Part shown: in pieces, positions 34,696 through 43,063 of the stretch
Layout: each line of letters begins with the position of its first letter
Position numbering within the stretch: position 1 is the first letter of the stretch
Assembly: GCF_004341395.1 (NCBI RefSeq)
Contig: NZ_SLXT01000008.1
Span: forward strand, 57,512 to 121,511
Length of the DNA stretch: 64,000 bases
DNA from: Heliophilum fasciatum
GTDB taxonomy: Bacteria > Bacillota > Desulfitobacteriia > Heliobacteriales > Heliobacteriaceae
Direction: 5' to 3'
Position numbers and translations under genes: made by a program
Notes under the pieces: generated by a model
Databases searched by the model: none
Told to the model about the DNA's origin: nothing
What the model saw: the letters and a program-made list of their open reading frames with translations, nothing else

Positions 34696-37101
34696 GTGCT
34701 CCTTCATGATAGACAGATAACCATATCGGCAGCCGGGAGTCGCAAAGCCTTATCCTGGCCGGCACAGACGCTCCAATGGTCCGAGCTTGTGGAGCGCTTA
34801 AAAGTACCTGTTCGCGGGACGGAAACGCTAAGCGAATATTTACGTTTGCCCAAGACACAGCAAGATGACCTAAAGGACGTGGGCGGGTTTGTCGGCGGTG
34901 CCTTAGCCGGGCATCGCCGGAAAGCCTCCAACGTTACCGGCCGCGATGTGATCTCGTTGGACCTTGATAATATCCCACCAGGCGGAACGCAGGATGTCCT
35001 GCGTCGCCTGGACGGCCTGGGCTGTGCATACGCGGTCTATTCCACACGCAAACACGAAGAAGCGAAACCAAGGCTTCGTGTGCTCATTCCGACGAATCGA
35101 ACCGCAACGGCAGACGAGTATGAACCGGCAGCAAGAAAGTTGGCCAGCCTGATCGGCATGGAACTCTGTGACCCGTCTACGTTCGAAGCGTCACGGCTCA
35201 TGTACTGGCCGAGTTGCAGCGCAGACAGCGTTTACGTCTACACCTATGGGGATAAGCCGTTCCTTGATGCTGACGGGCTGTTAACGCTCTACCGCAATTG
35301 GCGGGATGTGAATGAATGGCCGCAGGTACCCGGCACACCGCAAGCCCACGTAAGATTGGCGGCCAAGCAAGGCAACCCTACCGAGAAGAACGGTGTTGTG
35401 GGTGCATTCTGCAAGACCTATGACGTGTATGCAGCCATGGACAAGTTTCTGCCTGGGGAATATGTGGCCTGCGATGACCAGTCAGGCCGGTACACCTACA
35501 TTGGCGGCAGCACCACAGGCGGGGCAATCATTTACGATAACGGACAGTTCTTATACAGCCACCACGCCACCGATCCCGCCGGAGGCAAGTTAGTCAACGC
35601 CTTTGATATGGTCCGACTGCACCTGTTTGGCGAGAAAGACGATGAATCTAAACCGGATACGCCGGCGAATAAACTACCATCATACGTCGCGATGTGCCAA
35701 TTGGCCGTCAGCGACCCCAACGTGTCCACACTCTTAAATCAAGAGCGGTATGCGAAGGCAACCCAAGAGTTTGCATCGGCGCCGGATGATAACGTCAACT
35801 GGATGGCCAAGCTGGCGAAGTCAGCTACTACGGGTAATCCGATCAAAAACAGTCAGAACGTGCTGATCTTGCTGGAGCATGACCCGCTTATCCGGAAGCG
35901 GATCTACATGGATACGTTCGCCAACTCCATCATGGGCGCCGGGCCGTTGCCGTGGGCACCGAGAGACGCGGAACAGTCAATCTTCCGCTGGACGGACGAT
36001 GACGACGCGGGGTTACGTATCTACATCGAAAAAATCCTAGGGTTCCGTTCGAAGGAAATCATTAGCGATGCCTTGATCCAGTGCGCCGCACAGAACCGAA
36101 TTAACCCGGTAGTGGATTACCTGGCATCGCTAGCTTGGGACGGCATTAAGCGCCTGGACACGCTTTATATCGACTATCTGGGGGCCGCGGATACCGCCTA
36201 CATACGCGCCGTGACCCGTAAGTCCCACGTGGCCGCCGTCGCCCGGGCCATGAATCCAGGCGTCAAGTACGACACGATGCCGGTTCTGACGGGTGCCCAA
36301 GGCCTAGGGAAAACAACATTAATTCAAAAGTTGGGCAGGGATTGGTTCTCCAACAGCATTGAATCGTTTGAGGGCAAAGAAGCAGCGGAGCTGCTGCAGA
36401 ACGTGTGGATCGTGGAAGTCGGTGAAATGAGTGCCTACAATCGTTCGGATTTGCAGGTGATCAAGGGGTTCCTAAGCCGCTGTGATGACCAGTACCGGGC
36501 CGCCTACGCTAAGAAAACAGATAAACACCCAAGGCGATGCGTTTTTTTCGGGACGTCCAATCGTGATGATTACCTGCGTGATTCGACCGGTGGCCGACGC
36601 TTTTGGCCTGTGGACGTGGGTGTTACGGCACCCGTGAAGAACGTATTCACGGATTTAGATGGGGAGATTGACCAGCTATGGGCGGAAGCCGTGACGTATT
36701 GGCGGCTGGGTGAGCCCCTGTTTTTATCGGGAGAGCTTGAAAAAGAGGCGAAACGGCAGCAAGAAAATCATGCAGAGACGGATCCGCGGGAGGGCATGAT
36801 TCAAGAATTTGTGGAGCGCCGCGTTCCGGACGGATGGGAGAAGCGAACGATCGCGGAAAGAAAACTGTACTGGTCCGGTGAGTTTGGCCGAGTAGACGCG
36901 GTGAACGTGAAGGACCGCGATCGGATTTGCGCGATGGAAATCTGGTGTGAATGCTTGGGCGGTGAAGTGAAGCACATGAAACGGAGTGAAACCTTAAGCA
37001 TCAATGCAGTGCTGGATAAGTTGCCGGGGTGGAAAAAATGTAGCGATGCGTATCGCTTCGGGCCGTACGGACGGGTGAAGGGCGGGTATGTTAAAGCTTG
37101 A
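34696..37101 (+). CDS. VirE-family primase-helicase
   Basis: 801 residues. The N-terminal part resembles a primase-like (AEP/PriCT-type) region with SLDLDNIP and RLRVLIPTNR. The C-terminal 400 residues are a virulence-associated E ATPase with Walker A (GAQGLGKTTL) and the segments WIVEVGEMSAYNR and GTSNRDDYLRDSTGGRRFWP. Unwinds and primes phage DNA. GTG 34696 lies eight nt after AGGAG; GTG 34687 overlaps that site. The iteron region follows directly, as expected for an initiator. Confidence 0.9.
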   Translation: MLLHDRQITISAAGSRKALSWPAQTLQWSELVERLKVPVRGTETLSEYLRLPKTQQDDLKDVGGFVGGALAGHRRKASNVTGRDVISLDLDNIPPGGTQDVLRRLDGLGCAYAVYSTRKHEEAKPRLRVLIPTNRTATADEYEPAARKLASLIGMELCDPSTFEASRLMYWPSCSADSVYVYTYGDKPFLDADGLLTLYRNWRDVNEWPQVPGTPQAHVRLAAKQGNPTEKNGVVGAFCKTYDVYAAMDKFLPGEYVACDDQSGRYTYIGGSTTGGAIIYDNGQFLYSHHATDPAGGKLVNAFDMVRLHLFGEKDDESKPDTPANKLPSYVAMCQLAVSDPNVSTLLNQERYAKATQEFASAPDDNVNWMAKLAKSATTGNPIKNSQNVLILLEHDPLIRKRIYMDTFANSIMGAGPLPWAPRDAEQSIFRWTDDDDAGLRIYIEKILGFRSKEIISDALIQCAAQNRINPVVDYLASLAWDGIKRLDTLYIDYLGAADTAYIRAVTRKSHVAAVARAMNPGVKYDTMPVLTGAQGLGKTTLIQKLGRDWFSNSIESFEGKEAAELLQNVWIVEVGEMSAYNRSDLQVIKGFLSRCDDQYRAAYAKKTDKHPRRCVFFGTSNRDDYLRDSTGGRRFWPVDVGVTAPVKNVFTDLDGEIDQLWAEAVTYWRLGEPLFLSGELEKEAKRQQENHAETDPREGMIQEFVERRVPDGWEKRTIAERKLYWSGEFGRVDAVNVKDRDRICAMEIWCECLGGEVKHMKRSETLSINAVLDKLPGWKKCSDAYRFGPYGRVKGGYVKA

Positions 37102-37106
37102 AAACT

Positions 37107-37312
37107 GTTCACTTTGATTGTCCACTTTCACCCGTTTTGTTCACTTACTAGTTTTTTCCTTTGTTCACCTTGTTCACCGTGAAAAACTATAAAGTGAACA
37201 GGCAAGGTGAACGCGTAAAACCGCATAAATCAAAGCTTCCTATTATGTTGTTCACTTTGTTCACCTTAAATATATATAAATATATAAATAGATAGATAGA
37301 CAGTAGTATATA
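37107..37312. other. candidate phage replication origin with iterons
   Basis: Nine copies of a GTTCAC core in 158 nt: six direct at 37107, 37139, 37163, 37172, 37250 and 37259, one variant GTCCAC at 37120, and two reversed at 37194 and 37207. Most continue as TTGTTCACYTT. A pure A/T tract (37265-37290) and the GATAGATAGA run follow, a typical unwinding element. The gap 37102-37402 has no ORF. GTGTATACAC and CACGTACGTG palindromes lie just beyond. Initiator: probably the VirE protein. Confidence 0.72.
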
Positions 37313-37402
37313 CGCCTGACACGCCTGATCGTGTATACACGTACGTGCGCGAGGGTGACAAGGTAGACAGAGGCTGTTCGCAAGAAGAAAGGAATGACCA
37401 CC

Positions 37403-37696
37403 GTGAGTGAAAAATCAACAGAAGCCTACCTGCGCGATCGGGCCAAAGCGATGGGCGGCATTGCGTATAAGTTTGTCAGTCCCGGCAACAATGGGGTGCC
37501 AGACAGAATCGTACTGTTACCCGGCGGCCGGATAGCGTTTGTGGAATTAAAATCGCCGGGCAAAAAATCGACGGTACTACAGCAAAAGCAGCAGAACCGG
37601 ATTCGGCAACTAGGGCACAAGGTATGGACGGATATTGACAGCAAGGCAAAGGTTGATGACCTGCTGTCGGATTTACAAAGGGATGATGAGCAGTGA
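37403..37696 (+). CDS. VRR-NUC nuclease
   Basis: 97 residues. The VRR-NUC fold of phage nucleases is visible: GNNGVPDRIVLLPGG and FVELKSPGKKST give the D and E-x-K catalytic residues. Holliday-junction or flap cleavage is likely. GTG 37403 lies nine nt after AAAGGA; ATG 37394 is too close to it. The stop overlaps the helicase start by GTGA. Confidence 0.88.
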   Translation: MSEKSTEAYLRDRAKAMGGIAYKFVSPGNNGVPDRIVLLPGGRIAFVELKSPGKKSTVLQQKQQNRIRQLGHKVWTDIDSKAKVDDLLSDLQRDDEQ

Positions 37697-39081
37697 CAGT
37701 TCGGGCGCCAAAAAAGTTTGTGCCAAGACCGTATCAAAGCTACTGCATTAACCGACTATTGGCCGGCGCTGAAATGATGCTGCTACTGGATATGGGCTTA
37801 GGCAAAACCGTGATTACACAAACCGTTGTCAACGACTTGAAGTTTAACCGGTTCGCCATTTCGAAATGCTTAGTGTTAGCACCCAAGAAGGTGGCCGATG
37901 ACACGTGGGCCCGGGAGCAAAGCACATGGGAACATCTGAAATTGCTTCGGGTGATCAAAGTACTGGGTACCGAGAAGCAACGGATACGGGCGCTGAACAC
38001 CCCTGGCGATATCTACGTCATCAACCACGAAAACACACAGTGGATCGTTGATTACTACCGGAATGCCTGGCCGTTCGATATGGTGGTCATCGACGAAATC
38101 AGCCGGTATAAAAATCACATGGCGAAACGGTTTAAGGCCATGACCTGGATTCGTAAGCACGTAAGCCGGTTTGTTGGATTGACCGGTACACCCACACCGA
38201 AAAGCCTTCTTGACTTGTGGGCGCAGATGTACCTGGTGGACGCTGGCAAGCGGCTGGGCAAGGTGTACGGGGGATTCCGGGAACGATTTTTTGAACCGGA
38301 CCAACGGGACCGAGACCACGTTTTTTCGTACGCACCCAAGCCCGGTGCGGAGGAACAGATTTACGAGAAGATCAGCGACATCTGTATCAGCATGAACGCT
38401 GCCGATTATCTGGACTTACCGGGAGCCTTACCAGTGACCGTGCCGGTCATCCTGGATACAAAAGCAAAAGCGGCCTACAGCAAGCTGGAAAAAGAGATGC
38501 TGCTTCAAGTGGACGGGACAACGATTGACGCCGGATCTGCCGCCGTACTGACCAACAAACTTTTGCAACTGTGCAATGGCGCGGTGTACGACGAAAACCG
38601 CAATACCGTGGAGATTCATCACTGCAAGGTCGAGGCGTTCATGGAACTGGTAGAAACGCTGAACGGGAAACCGGCATTGGTCTTTTATTCGTTTCAGCAT
38701 GACGTCGCAAGGATCAAGCAGGCACTGAGTAAAACAGGATTGCACGTCCGGGAGATTAAGACTACGAAAGACATCGATGACTGGAACGACAAAAAGATTG
38801 ATATCGGCTTGCTGCATCCGGCCAGCGGCGGCCACGGGCTGAACCTCCAGTTTGGAGGCAATCACGCCATCTGGTTCGGGCTTCCCTGGTCACTGGAATT
38901 GTACCAGCAGGCTAATAAGCGATTGGACAGGCCTGGACAAACCGAAAAGGTCATCATTCACCACTTGATCGTCGAGGGAGGCGTGGATGAGGATGTGATG
39001 GAGGCACTGGCTGACAAGAGCAACACGCAGAATCGGTTATTAACAGCATTAAAAGCAAGAATCGAGCGAGCCAAGGAGTGA
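37693..39081 (+). CDS. SNF2-like DEAD-box helicase
   Basis: 462 residues of superfamily 2. Motif I DMGLGKTV, motif II VIDEI, motif III LTGTPTP, motif V GGHGLNLQ and motif VI QQANKRLDRPGQ are all present. VRR-NUC followed by this helicase is a standard pair in Bacillota phages, probably for recombination-dependent replication or fork processing. GTG start overlaps the nuclease stop. Confidence 0.92.
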   Translation: MTVRAPKKFVPRPYQSYCINRLLAGAEMMLLLDMGLGKTVITQTVVNDLKFNRFAISKCLVLAPKKVADDTWAREQSTWEHLKLLRVIKVLGTEKQRIRALNTPGDIYVINHENTQWIVDYYRNAWPFDMVVIDEISRYKNHMAKRFKAMTWIRKHVSRFVGLTGTPTPKSLLDLWAQMYLVDAGKRLGKVYGGFRERFFEPDQRDRDHVFSYAPKPGAEEQIYEKISDICISMNAADYLDLPGALPVTVPVILDTKAKAAYSKLEKEMLLQVDGTTIDAGSAAVLTNKLLQLCNGAVYDENRNTVEIHHCKVEAFMELVETLNGKPALVFYSFQHDVARIKQALSKTGLHVREIKTTKDIDDWNDKKIDIGLLHPASGGHGLNLQFGGNHAIWFGLPWSLELYQQANKRLDRPGQTEKVIIHHLIVEGGVDEDVMEALADKSNTQNRLLTALKARIERAKE

Positions 39082-39085
39082 GACC

Positions 39086-39499
39086 GTGACTAAACAGCAA
39101 CTCCAAGAATATTACTGGCTACGGAAGAACATTCATCGGCTTGAGCGCCGAATCGGAGAGTTGAAGACCGTAGCGGAACGACAGACGTCACAGACCAGCA
39201 AAGACCAAGAGCGCCGAGCTTCGGGAGGCGCATCAGACCGAGTAGGCAATGCGGTAGCAGAATATGTGAGCATTGAAGCTGAATTACAGAGCAAAATACA
39301 AAGCTTGCATACGGACACAGTAGCCATCGAAAAGGCCATCGCCGTTTTACCTTCAAGAGAGCAATATCTAATCCGCATAAGGTACATAGACCTGATGACC
39401 TGGAAACAGATCGCTGCGGACATGGAGTGCAGTTGGCCGCATGTGCACCGGATACACAGCAATGCTTTGAAGCTGTTAGCCGAAAATGATACTAAATGA
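39086..39499 (+). CDS. sigma-like late transcription regulator (RinA/ArpU type)
   Basis: 137 residues. An N-terminal helical part is followed by a region-4-like helix-turn-helix (LPSREQYLIRIRYID, TWKQIAADMECSWPHVHRI). Proteins of this kind (RinA, ArpU, DUF1492) lie just before terS and switch on late genes. GTG start after GGAG. A candidate to act on the late region that begins 100 nt further on. Confidence 0.82.
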   Translation: MTKQQLQEYYWLRKNIHRLERRIGELKTVAERQTSQTSKDQERRASGGASDRVGNAVAEYVSIEAELQSKIQSLHTDTVAIEKAIAVLPSREQYLIRIRYIDLMTWKQIAADMECSWPHVHRIHSNALKLLAENDTK

Positions 39500-39550
39500 T
39501 ACACAATGATACTTTTTGAGACACTTTTATGTGATATTATGGTAGCAAGT

Positions 39551-39583
39551 AAAGCCCTGCATTGATGCGGGGCTTTTGTTTTT
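39551..39583 (+). terminator. terminator ending the early/replication region
   Basis: AAAGCCCTGC, loop ATTGAT, GCGGGGCTTTTG, then TTTTT. It separates the late regulator from the packaging genes. Confidence 0.88.
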
Positions 39584-39602
39584 CAGTTGGTCGGGTGTAG
39601 GG

Positions 39603-39628
39603 CAAATTCTCAAGCGCTTGGGAATTTG
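39603..39628. repeat. 26-bp palindrome, copy 2 (before the packaging operon)
   Basis: Begins CAAATTCTCAAGC and ends GCTTGGGAATTTG. Only one pair of positions breaks perfect symmetry. 19 nt behind a terminator and directly before the ribosome binding site of the first late gene. Confidence 0.75.
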
Positions 39629-39642
39629 AAATAGGTGAGTAT

Positions 39643-39816
39643 ATGGGTGTAGTTGCATTGCACCGATGGGAAGTCCACGAATTCTCTTGGGGTGTGGCCG
39701 TCAAAGAACAACGAACCGGGCGATGGTCAAGGATATTCTTGAAGCCAAGCGGCCAAGAGATTGATGTGTCACACTTGAACGTGAGACTGCATCAAAACGG
39801 CATTGAGTTTTTATAA
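39643..39816 (+). CDS. small hypothetical protein at the start of the late operon
   Basis: 57 residues beginning MGVVALHRWEVHEFSWGVAV. A small beta-rich protein with no known domain. AGGTGA precedes the ATG. First gene after the palindrome and 27 nt before terS. Confidence 0.6.
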   Translation: MGVVALHRWEVHEFSWGVAVKEQRTGRWSRIFLKPSGQEIDVSHLNVRLHQNGIEFL

Positions 39817-39843
39817 AGCGTCAGCAGAGGCAGGTGATGTGAA

Positions 39844-40353
39844 GTGGCACTAACCGATAAGCAAGCCCGGTTTGTCGAAGAGTACTTGATCGACCTTAAC
39901 GCTACCCAAGCGGCCATTCGAGCAGGTTACAGCGTAAAGACAGCTAATGAGCAAGGAAGTAGATTGTTGGCAAATGTTAGTGTCCGCGCGCGCATAGATG
40001 AACGCATGGCTGAGTTGTCCCGGCGAACTGGCGTCAACCAAGAGCGCGTCATTCGCGAGTTAGCACGGATTGCTTTTGTGAATGCCGCGGGCGTTATCAA
40101 CTTTGACGATGCTACGTTACTACCAACGGCCACGGACGATGACACAGCGGCCATCATTGGCGTCAAGGTGAAGACGATCCCGACGCCCGACGGCAATGCG
40201 GTGGAGCGTGAAATTAAATTCGCTGACAAACAAAAAGCGCTGGAGCTCCTTGGCAAGCGCTACGGCATGTGGGTAGACCGGCAACAAGTCGAAGGTGCTG
40301 TTGGCGTCCAGATCATCGACGACATCGGCGGTGACGGAGATGCAGAAGGTTAG
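39844..40353 (+). CDS. terS: terminase small subunit
   Basis: 169 residues. The start LTDKQARFVEEYLIDLNATQ and AAIRAGYSVKTANEQGSRLL are the helix-turn-helix DNA-recognition domain of the terminase small subunit (Terminase_2). Chooses the packaging start on viral DNA. GTG start after AGGTGATG. Overlaps terL by 14 nt. Confidence 0.93.
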   Translation: MALTDKQARFVEEYLIDLNATQAAIRAGYSVKTANEQGSRLLANVSVRARIDERMAELSRRTGVNQERVIRELARIAFVNAAGVINFDDATLLPTATDDDTAAIIGVKVKTIPTPDGNAVEREIKFADKQKALELLGKRYGMWVDRQQVEGAVGVQIIDDIGGDGDAEG

Positions 40354-41596
40354 GCTATCCCGTATCGTTACCCCGCACTTTCAGACGTTCTGGAAAGCGG
40401 CCAACTCCCGCCGGTATCTTCGCCACGTCCTGAAGGGCGGCCGCGGATCGGCGAAGTCCACGCATATCGGCATTCGCTTGATCACCGACATGATGCGCTA
40501 TCCTGTGACGGCCGTATGTATTCGCCGCGTGGCCAACACGCTGGCTGAGTCGGTCTTTGAGCAGCTTAAAGAGGCCATCGAGATACTCGGGGTAGGCGAG
40601 TATTGGCGAGTCGTGAAAAACCCCTTACAGCTCATCTACAAGCCACGAGGGAACAAGATAATCTTCCGTGGTGCCGATGACGCCAACAAGATCAAGTCCA
40701 TCAAAATGGCCAAGTTCCCCATTGCGATCATGTGGATTGAGGAATTGGCCGAGTTCAAAACTGAAGACGAAGTCTCCACCATCGAAAATTCCGTGTTGCG
40801 TGCCGAGTTGCCCGATGGTCTTTTTTATGCCTTTTACTACTCCTACAACCCGCCGAAGCGAAAACAAAGCTGGGTGAACAAGAAGTATGAGACCCAGTTC
40901 GTCCCGGTCAACACCTTTGTCCATCACTCGACCTATCTGGACAACCCCCATATCTCCAAAGCCTTCGTTGAAGAAGCGGAGGACGTAAAAGCCAAGAGCC
41001 CACAGAAGTACGAGTGGGAGTATCTTGGCAAGGCCATCGGCAGCGGCGTGGTGCCCTTCGACAATCTGGTCTTCCGGAGAATCACCGACGAGGAGATCAA
41101 GCGGTTCGATAATATCCGCCAGGGCGTTGACTGGGGCTATGGCGTGGACCCGTTCGCTTTTGTCCGCTGGCATTACGACAAGACCCGACGGAAGATCTAC
41201 GCGCTGGATGAGATTTATGCCGTGAAGCTTTCTAACCGGGAAGCGGCGGAGCAGATCAAGGCCAAGGGTTATGACACGCAGCAGTCGATTGCGGACAGTG
41301 CTGAGCCCAAGTCGGTTGATGAACTGAAGCTCCAGTACCATATCCGCATTAAGGGCGCCCGCAAGGGACCGGGCAGTGTGGAGTACGGGGAAAAGTGGCT
41401 GGATGATCTCGAAGAGATTGTGATCGATCCGCAGCGCACGCCGAACATCGCCCGGGAGTTTGAGAACATTGACTACCAGACCGATGCCGATGGTAATCCG
41501 AAAGCCAAGCTGGAGGATAAGGATAACCACACGATCGACGCCACTCGGTATGCTTTTGAGAATGACATGAAGCGGTCAGGAATTTCGTTTGACTAG
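40340..41596 (+). CDS. terL: terminase large subunit
   Basis: 418 residues of the PBSX/Terminase_3 type. Walker A lies in VLKGGRGSAKSTHI, Walker B in IMWIEELAEF, and the nuclease domain has QGVDWGYGVDPFAFVRW and the acidic residues near DNHTIDATRYAFE. Powers DNA translocation and cuts concatemers. ATG 40340 inside terS is preferred; the longer frame from 40295 would place the extra residues inside terS without a ribosome binding site. Confidence 0.95.
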   Translation: MQKVRLSRIVTPHFQTFWKAANSRRYLRHVLKGGRGSAKSTHIGIRLITDMMRYPVTAVCIRRVANTLAESVFEQLKEAIEILGVGEYWRVVKNPLQLIYKPRGNKIIFRGADDANKIKSIKMAKFPIAIMWIEELAEFKTEDEVSTIENSVLRAELPDGLFYAFYYSYNPPKRKQSWVNKKYETQFVPVNTFVHHSTYLDNPHISKAFVEEAEDVKAKSPQKYEWEYLGKAIGSGVVPFDNLVFRRITDEEIKRFDNIRQGVDWGYGVDPFAFVRWHYDKTRRKIYALDEIYAVKLSNREAAEQIKAKGYDTQQSIADSAEPKSVDELKLQYHIRIKGARKGPGSVEYGEKWLDDLEEIVIDPQRTPNIAREFENIDYQTDADGNPKAKLEDKDNHTIDATRYAFENDMKRSGISFD

Positions 41597-41599
41597 GAG

Positions 41600-43063
41600 G
41601 TGAGACCACTGAATATCACCGCAATCCTACAAGCTGGCTCGGCCATGACCATGGAACAGATCATCAAGCTGGAGATTGACGAGTGGAAGGTATCGCCGGA
41701 ACTGCGGCTGATGGTAACCGGCCAGCGCTATTACACCGGTGACCACGACATCCTGCAACGCCGGCGGCTGGTTATCGGCGAGAACGGCGCGTTGGTGGAA
41801 GACACCAACCTTGCCAACCGAAAACTCGTCCACACCCTCTACCGGAAGCTCGTAGACCAAAAGGTCGGATACCTGCTGTCCAAGCCGCTGACGGTGCAAA
41901 CAGAAAACCAGGCCTACGCGGATCAGTGGCGCGTGGTCATGGATAAGGGCTTTCACCGGCTGCTGAAGAACCTTGGCAAAGAGGCTATTAACAAGGGCCG
42001 TGCCTGGATTCAGGTGTTTTACGACGAAAGCGGCAAGCTCTCGTTCAAGCGCATCCCGGCCGAAGAGGTGATTCCCCTTTGGCGTGATGCCGAACGGACG
42101 CAATTGGACGGTGTGATCCGCATGTACGATGTGGAGACCTACGAGGGCACCGTCAAGAAGATTGTTACCAAGGTGGAATACTGGGACACTTCCGGAGTCA
42201 AGCGGTATGTCATGCCCAATAATGCCACAGCGTTAGTACCGGATGATGAGGGTGACGGCAGCCACTTCACCGTGACTGACTCAACGGGCAAGGAGACGCC
42301 GTACAACTGGGAACGGGTGCCCTTTATCTGCTTCCGGTACAACGACGAGGAACTGCCGCTGATCAAGTTCGTCCAGTCCCTGGTTGATGACTATGACCTG
42401 CAAACATCGGACCACAGCAACAACCTCGCCGATCTACCCAATGGCATTTACATCATCAAGAACTACGATGGGACGGATCTGGGCGAATTCCGAAGAAACC
42501 TCTCCGTCTATCGGGCCGTGAAAGTGACTGAGGACGGCGGCCTCGATACGCTCAGCCTTGACATCAACACGGATGCCCTTAAAGCGCACCTGGAAGCATT
42601 GAGAAAAGACCTGTATGAGTGCGGTCGGGGCGTGGATACCCAAAGCGATAAGTTCGGCAACAGTCCATCCGGTATCGCACTGCGCTTTTTGTATTCGGAC
42701 CTGGATATGGACGCCAACATCCTGGAGACCGAGTTCCAGGCAAGCCTTGAGCAGTTGCGTTGGTTTGTCGATAATCACCTGGCCAACACCGGCGCCGGCG
42801 ACTTTGCCACTGAGTCCATCGACTTCCTGTTCAACCGGGATATCCTCATCAACGAAACTGAAGCGATCACCAATGCCAAGAACAGCACCGGTGTGATCTC
42901 TGATGAAACCATTATCTCGAATCATCCTTGGGTGACGGACCCCGAAGAAGAACAGAAGCGATTGGAGAAGCAGCGCACTGCGGACCTGGAAGAGATGCAA
43001 GCCTATTCCGGTATGGGTGACGTCAACGGGAACGGGAACACGGCCGGCGGAGTGGATGCGTAA
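41600..43063 (+). CDS. portal protein (SPP1 gp6-like)
   Basis: About 487 residues matching the SPP1-type portal family (RQRRLVIGENG-like region here RRRLVIGENGALV, LVDQKVGYLLSKPL, RVPFICFRYND). Forms the dodecameric DNA channel of the head. The start is uncertain: GTG 41600 overlaps AGGAGG, whereas CTG 41609 lies eight nt after it; ATG 41645 and 41651 are further options. Ends overlapping the next gene by one base. Confidence 0.93.
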   Translation: MRPLNITAILQAGSAMTMEQIIKLEIDEWKVSPELRLMVTGQRYYTGDHDILQRRRLVIGENGALVEDTNLANRKLVHTLYRKLVDQKVGYLLSKPLTVQTENQAYADQWRVVMDKGFHRLLKNLGKEAINKGRAWIQVFYDESGKLSFKRIPAEEVIPLWRDAERTQLDGVIRMYDVETYEGTVKKIVTKVEYWDTSGVKRYVMPNNATALVPDDEGDGSHFTVTDSTGKETPYNWERVPFICFRYNDEELPLIKFVQSLVDDYDLQTSDHSNNLADLPNGIYIIKNYDGTDLGEFRRNLSVYRAVKVTEDGGLDTLSLDINTDALKAHLEALRKDLYECGRGVDTQSDKFGNSPSGIALRFLYSDLDMDANILETEFQASLEQLRWFVDNHLANTGAGDFATESIDFLFNRDILINETEAITNAKNSTGVISDETIISNHPWVTDPEEEQKRLEKQRTADLEEMQAYSGMGDVNGNGNTAGGVDA

